Source of the DNA: Paragonimus westermani
Lineage: Eukaryota; Platyhelminthes; Trematoda; Plagiorchiida; Troglotrematidae
Reading direction: 5' to 3'
DNA length: 64,000 nucleotides
Assembly: GCA_008508345.1 (NCBI GenBank)
Contig: QNGE01000736.1
Location: forward strand, 4,965 to 68,964
Numbering within the stretch: position 1 is the stretch's first letter; every line of letters starts with the position of its first letter. Shown here in pieces: positions 60,081-64,000 of this stretch. The translations under genes and the position numbers were made by a program. Under the pieces are notes generated by a model that saw nothing but the letters and a program-made list of their open reading frames with translations, was not told where the DNA came from and did not search any database.

Positions 60081-63000
60081 GTGGGTGTCATGTATATCTG
60101 ATGAATACTTTCTTTCTGTCTTTAAAGATGTATGATGTCATACATTAGGGCTGCTACCTAGAATTGGCTGGAAGATAACTGAGCAATCTATAAATGCGCT
60201 ATCTACTTTTAATTGTCTTGTTTATGATGCAGCTACTTCTTCATACAGAGTTATGGAGCAAGGTCAACAAGAGTCATACTATTTTACTTCCGAATATAAA
60301 CAGACGACCTAAACGTAGTGTACACTTGACGGTGGTTGTAGGTTCAGATGTAAGAATTCGGTCAGACTACACTAAGGTTAACTGAGTGCAAACCAATAAG
60401 TTGGTTTCATAAACGCCAGGGCAAAAGATAACAGTACACCCTCTATGGGGTTATGCGAAACCGATGAGTTACAATCAGCATGAGATAGGTTGTTTGAGCT
60501 TATCCGCGATGGTGGCATGTGAAGGCATGGTTTTCCGAACTGGTCAATTCAGTGTTTTGCTAATCGTGACTGATAGGTGTCAAGTAAGTTTCATAAAAAC
60601 GCGAAATCTGGAAGCATAGAAATATGAAACGTGTGCTCCAGTTTTTACACTTACTAGTCACCCACCCACTAAGTGATTGTGTTCTCTGTAGCGTATGGAG
60701 TTATAAATACTTCTGATTGTCAGTGTTGGCGTTTTACTCCGTGGACTGAACAGGCAAGCATTAAATAAGTATGGGAGCTCCATGATGCTAAATCCATAGC
60801 GCCAACACTATCGTCGAAGGTTGCGGTAGAGAAGAAAATATGGAGGTACACGGAAGTGTCAACAAAATTGGTAAGGTGTACTGTGGTCTTGATGTGAAGG
60901 CCGTAGGGATTCAAACGAAATTATTTGGATTATTATAGTTCTCGTTAAGAAAAGTGTTACTCACTACCTGAATTTTATAAACCGTTTCGACACCGAGCAT
61001 AAACGCTGTTACAGGATTTGTAAAGGTGTGATCAAAATTATTACCCCAGCTGCTAAATTAAGAATAACCCTGGAAAACTGAGGTTGTTCAAATCAGACAT
61101 GGTGTAAGAAACGTGTCGTGTTTGCTTGTAAAAACAATGGTTCTAGGAAGTTGCTGTCAATAACAACCAGCAGACTATGGTGGCTGCGTATGTACCATGC
61201 AAATACTTGTTTTTAGATCGCTTTCATCCTCTCGATACGGCCGGGCTAACCGGTGTGAAATACTTGCAAGAAAGACGACAATTCCATTGGAGGAAGTGTA
61301 TCAGAACATTAAAAAATTAAGCCGCCGACCTGGTGGTGAATAGATGGTTAATTGAGGAGGTGTGAGCGACCCATTTTGTCCGCCCATTTTGATGGGCACA
61401 TGCTACGTAACAGCTCAGTTGTTTCTTAGGTGTTGTATGCATTTAGCCGGGATTATATGCTGGTCTGCCGAGTGATGCAGTTCGTCTGCCATCAAAAGTT
61501 TGTAAATCTAATTTGACGCCAAATGGTAAGAATAACGACAGTAAGTACCGATGACATGACATTATAAATAACCAGCTTATATCTGGGTTCGGTCACTATC
61601 ACTCGATGACCACTCAATGAATGATTGGGTTTGTGTACGTTTCATGCGTGGCATCTATAACAGAAGCACGGTGGAACTTACGCAATCAACAATTGTTTTC
61701 AGCCCATAATGAAGTTCACTTAAGCTTGGTTATGATAACATTTATCCAAACTGCTTCATTCCTATCGTTACTCAGGAGATTTGAATTGTAACACGTAAAC
61801 TAGAATTTGAAGTTCCACTGAGTCCTACTGGGGACGCAACCGGTCTTGAAGGGAGGATCTATGTATCGAATAAATCTAAGTGTCAACTACCTTACTGGCA
61901 CATTATCAGAATCGCTCATTTCCACCTAATGCTCAATCTTCTGTATGAATTTTTATCGGCTAACTAAGACATTGCGGGTATCTGGCACCTTAGGTAAAGA
62001 GAGCTAAAAATTTCATTCGCTCAAAAAATGGTAAGTATTGGCGCAAATCTATTAGTTTTCTCGAGACTGCAAATCACCTACGAAAAAACATATCTGTGGC
62101 GATTCTTCAGTTGTACGTTTGTCAGGCAATGGGACTGTCGTAGACTCAGCTTGCGGCACTGAAGGTGCGGTACAAAATCCAGCCCCCTACCACAACATGG
62201 TAAACCCATTAGGGACGAAATGGATCACGGTGAGCATAAATAAACAATTGTAGTCCATGTAATTGTAACTGTCATAACCGAGCGGCTTAAGGTAAACGGT
62301 GTCCACTTTGATTTGTGGAAAGGTGTCAAATCTGTAGTCTATAACGAAGACCAAACTAGTGTTTAACAAATACTACACCATTCAGAAAACTCAAAAAAGC
62401 TCAAAGTTTCAAAGTACTACGTAGATGCGTGTGGAAATACAAGCTGACGTACAGGCTGATCTAGGAAGAGTTGATCGCTTTGATTTTCGCTCATTGAAAT
62501 ATTACTGTCTATAACGAAAACGTGGGGCATGTGAAGAATTCCGGATTGGATTTCCTACTGTCAGACGAGGTCATGAGTTGATTTATTATAACGAGGATCA
62601 TAAATAGAAACATACGTAGTTACAATATTATACACGTTCCTTGTGTGAATGTATTTAAGCATCAATCACCCACTGATGTATTCCTATCATTGAAGAGGAT
62701 GAGCGTTCTCTCCTTAACTAATCAGTGACAAACAATCGATAGGATGTGAACGAACAGATATTGCTCATTAAAAGGATTTGTCAGTATGATCATGTGCATA
62801 TCAACCTTAACTTTTACCAGATAGCAGTATTTGATAAATTGGTGTAAACGGTGCAGAAGTTCCATGTCAGTTTGAGGGAGTTCAATGAATAATTCTGAAA
62901 TAATACAACTGTTTCATTGTCTATTCATAATATTTTGCTAGCGTTCGAAATAACCCCATACAGCGAGATCAGCTTATAAGCTGTAACCCAGGAATCCTAG

Positions 63001-63160
63001 TTGAAAAGTGACAAATGTTCTATATGCATGGTGTATCGGTTGTTCGTCATAAATTTATTCGGATCTGGCTGACTGTTTCGTCAAGACATAGTTCACTTAT
63101 TTTAGTCACGACCACTACGTCCCCAAAGGCAGTGTTAATTCGTTCACTTGTCCACGACAG
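60081..63160 (+). other. GRIP intron 9 (3.1 kb)
   Basis: Phase 1 intron between the linker and PDZ6. Donor GTGGGT, acceptor TGTCCACGACAG. I recognise no repeats or genes in it. Confidence 0.8.
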
Positions 63161-63645
63161 ATTTGTCACAAGACGAGGGTGTTACAATTGTCCGCGTGGT
63201 ACTCAAGCGCAAATCGGCCGACTGTCCCTGGGGAATCATCATTTGCGGAACGGACGAAGCCACAAACGCGCCGGTTTTCATAGACTCTCTGACCCCCGGC
63301 GAACCCGGTGCAATGAGTGGTCTGTTGTTCTCGGGCGATCGAATTTTGGCCATAAATGGCAGTGCGCTACACGCCGGTCACACACTCACCCAAGCCATGC
63401 GAATGTTGCAACGCTATCCAGACAGAGTCGTGTTGCACGTCGCCAGACCGACCAGCGCGGTTGACGGACCAGACCGAAGCGCACCGCCGGATGGCACAGA
63501 ACGGTCCAAACGAGAAGTGGAAACGCCGGACGAGCTGAGGACAAGAACACAGTCGACAACAAATGACGTAATGGTTAGGCACGAAGAAATGGAGAATACA
63601 AGTGACCGAAAAGTTGAACTTTCTCGAAGGACTACACTGAAAAAG
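63161..63645 (+). CDS. GRIP1: GRIP exon 10 of window: PDZ6 and start of tail linker
   Basis: Enters in phase 1. PDZ6 is complete in this exon: VTIVRVVLKRKSADCPWGII, ICGTDEATNAPVFIDSLTPG, EPGAMSGLLFSGDRILAING and helix LTQAMRMLQRYPDRVVLHV. GRIP PDZ6 reads [20 protein letters not shown], then IIISSLTKGG and GDRILAINSSSL, an obvious match. A Pro/Arg/Glu-rich linker follows. The exon end is uncertain: AAAAAG/GTATTC at 63645-63646 is the best donor and keeps phase 0, whereas the frame itself stays open to a stop at 63757-63759. In vertebrates a long linker and PDZ7 come next; neither was found here, so the gene probably continues beyond the window. Confidence 0.9.
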
Positions 63646-64000
63646 GTATTCCCAGATTGCATGTCCGAATATCGAACTGCCTACTGTCAAATGTGGGCCG
63701 CCTTAGCAAGCGAATCCTTAACTCGATTGTTTCGTTTCACACAAGTACTTGTTTTATAAGAGAATGCACATTTCGGAAGAATAAAGCAACTGCATGTAGT
63801 AATCCGGCGTCAGTAATTTTATATCATAACAATCTTCCCACACGATCGCACTGCTCGGCTAAGAACTGATTTGTTCTAGTGCGAAGCTGTTGTGTTGTGA
63901 ACATTGAACCAGTAGTGTTATGCAACCACCATCAGAAACAACACATTCATGGTTGTCCATGCTCATCTCAAACTGAATCATAAATAATGCTTCAGTTTAC
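63646..64000 (+). other. Start of next intron, or 3' end of a short isoform
   Basis: If the donor at 63646 is used, this is intron. If not, the coding frame would end at 63759. An AATAAA-like AATAAAG is at 63780, so a short transcript ending here is conceivable but unproven. Confidence 0.4.

Noticed and set aside
63646..63759. Extension of exon 10 to the stop at 63757-63759 as the natural GRIP C-terminus
   Set aside because: A plausible in-phase donor precedes it and GRIP normally continues to PDZ7, so I prefer splicing, though a short isoform is not excluded.
1..64000. CRISPR arrays, operons, bacterial promoters or rRNA genes
   Set aside because: No such repeats or gene organisation; the window is clearly intron-containing animal DNA.

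Overview
The window looks like the inside of one large, intron-rich animal gene. The best fit for the host is a flatworm, probably a digenean trematode. This rests on the protein family, on long introns full of worm-type retroelements (Penelope-like, Ty3/Gypsy), and on a tRNA-headed short repeat that carries a hammerhead ribozyme, like the schistosome SmAlpha elements. Genus cannot be resolved by eye. Most short open reading frames here are chance.

The main gene is a plus-strand GRIP1/GRIP2-type scaffold (glutamate receptor-interacting protein). Ten exons between 10654 and about 63645 join in frame through canonical AG/GT sites. They encode, in order, the second half of PDZ1, PDZ2, PDZ3, a proline/glutamine-rich linker, PDZ4, PDZ5, a long Ser-rich linker, PDZ6 and the start of a tail. 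The first half of PDZ1 and the expected PDZ7 were not found and presumably lie outside the window, so the gene is open at both ends. Introns between PDZ modules are phase 1. Introns inside PDZ1-4 are phase 2 and cut each domain at the same point, while PDZ5 and PDZ6 are uncut.

Layout: 1-10653 is upstream intron or flank, with two degenerate Penelope-like (PLE) pieces at 2.5-3.7 kb. Exons 1-5 (10.6-27.4 kb) have introns holding hammerhead-SINE copies at 15.8 and 23.7 kb and a TA microsatellite at 18.2 kb. Intron 5 holds a SINE at 28.3 kb. Intron 6 (33.2-50.1 kb) is the repeat-rich part: a PLE inverted repeat with a SINE at its centre (34-35 kb), a SINE at 39.2 kb, a decayed Gypsy element (42.5-47.6 kb) with further insertions and its own inverted duplication, and a SINE at 48.7 kb. 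Intron 7 holds a near-palindromic fold-back SINE with a target-site duplication (50.4-50.8 kb). Exons 8-10 follow.

The most interesting system is this SINE family. It has a tRNA-like A/B-box head, a type I hammerhead with a very short stem III, and a conserved tail that is repeatedly found inverted at the other end of the insertion. One copy (15913-15957, minus) has a complete ribozyme core. Several coding-looking exon candidates (24.6-24.9, 29.9-30.1, 40.4 and 51.4 kb) do not fit the GRIP frame and could belong to an unidentified nested gene.
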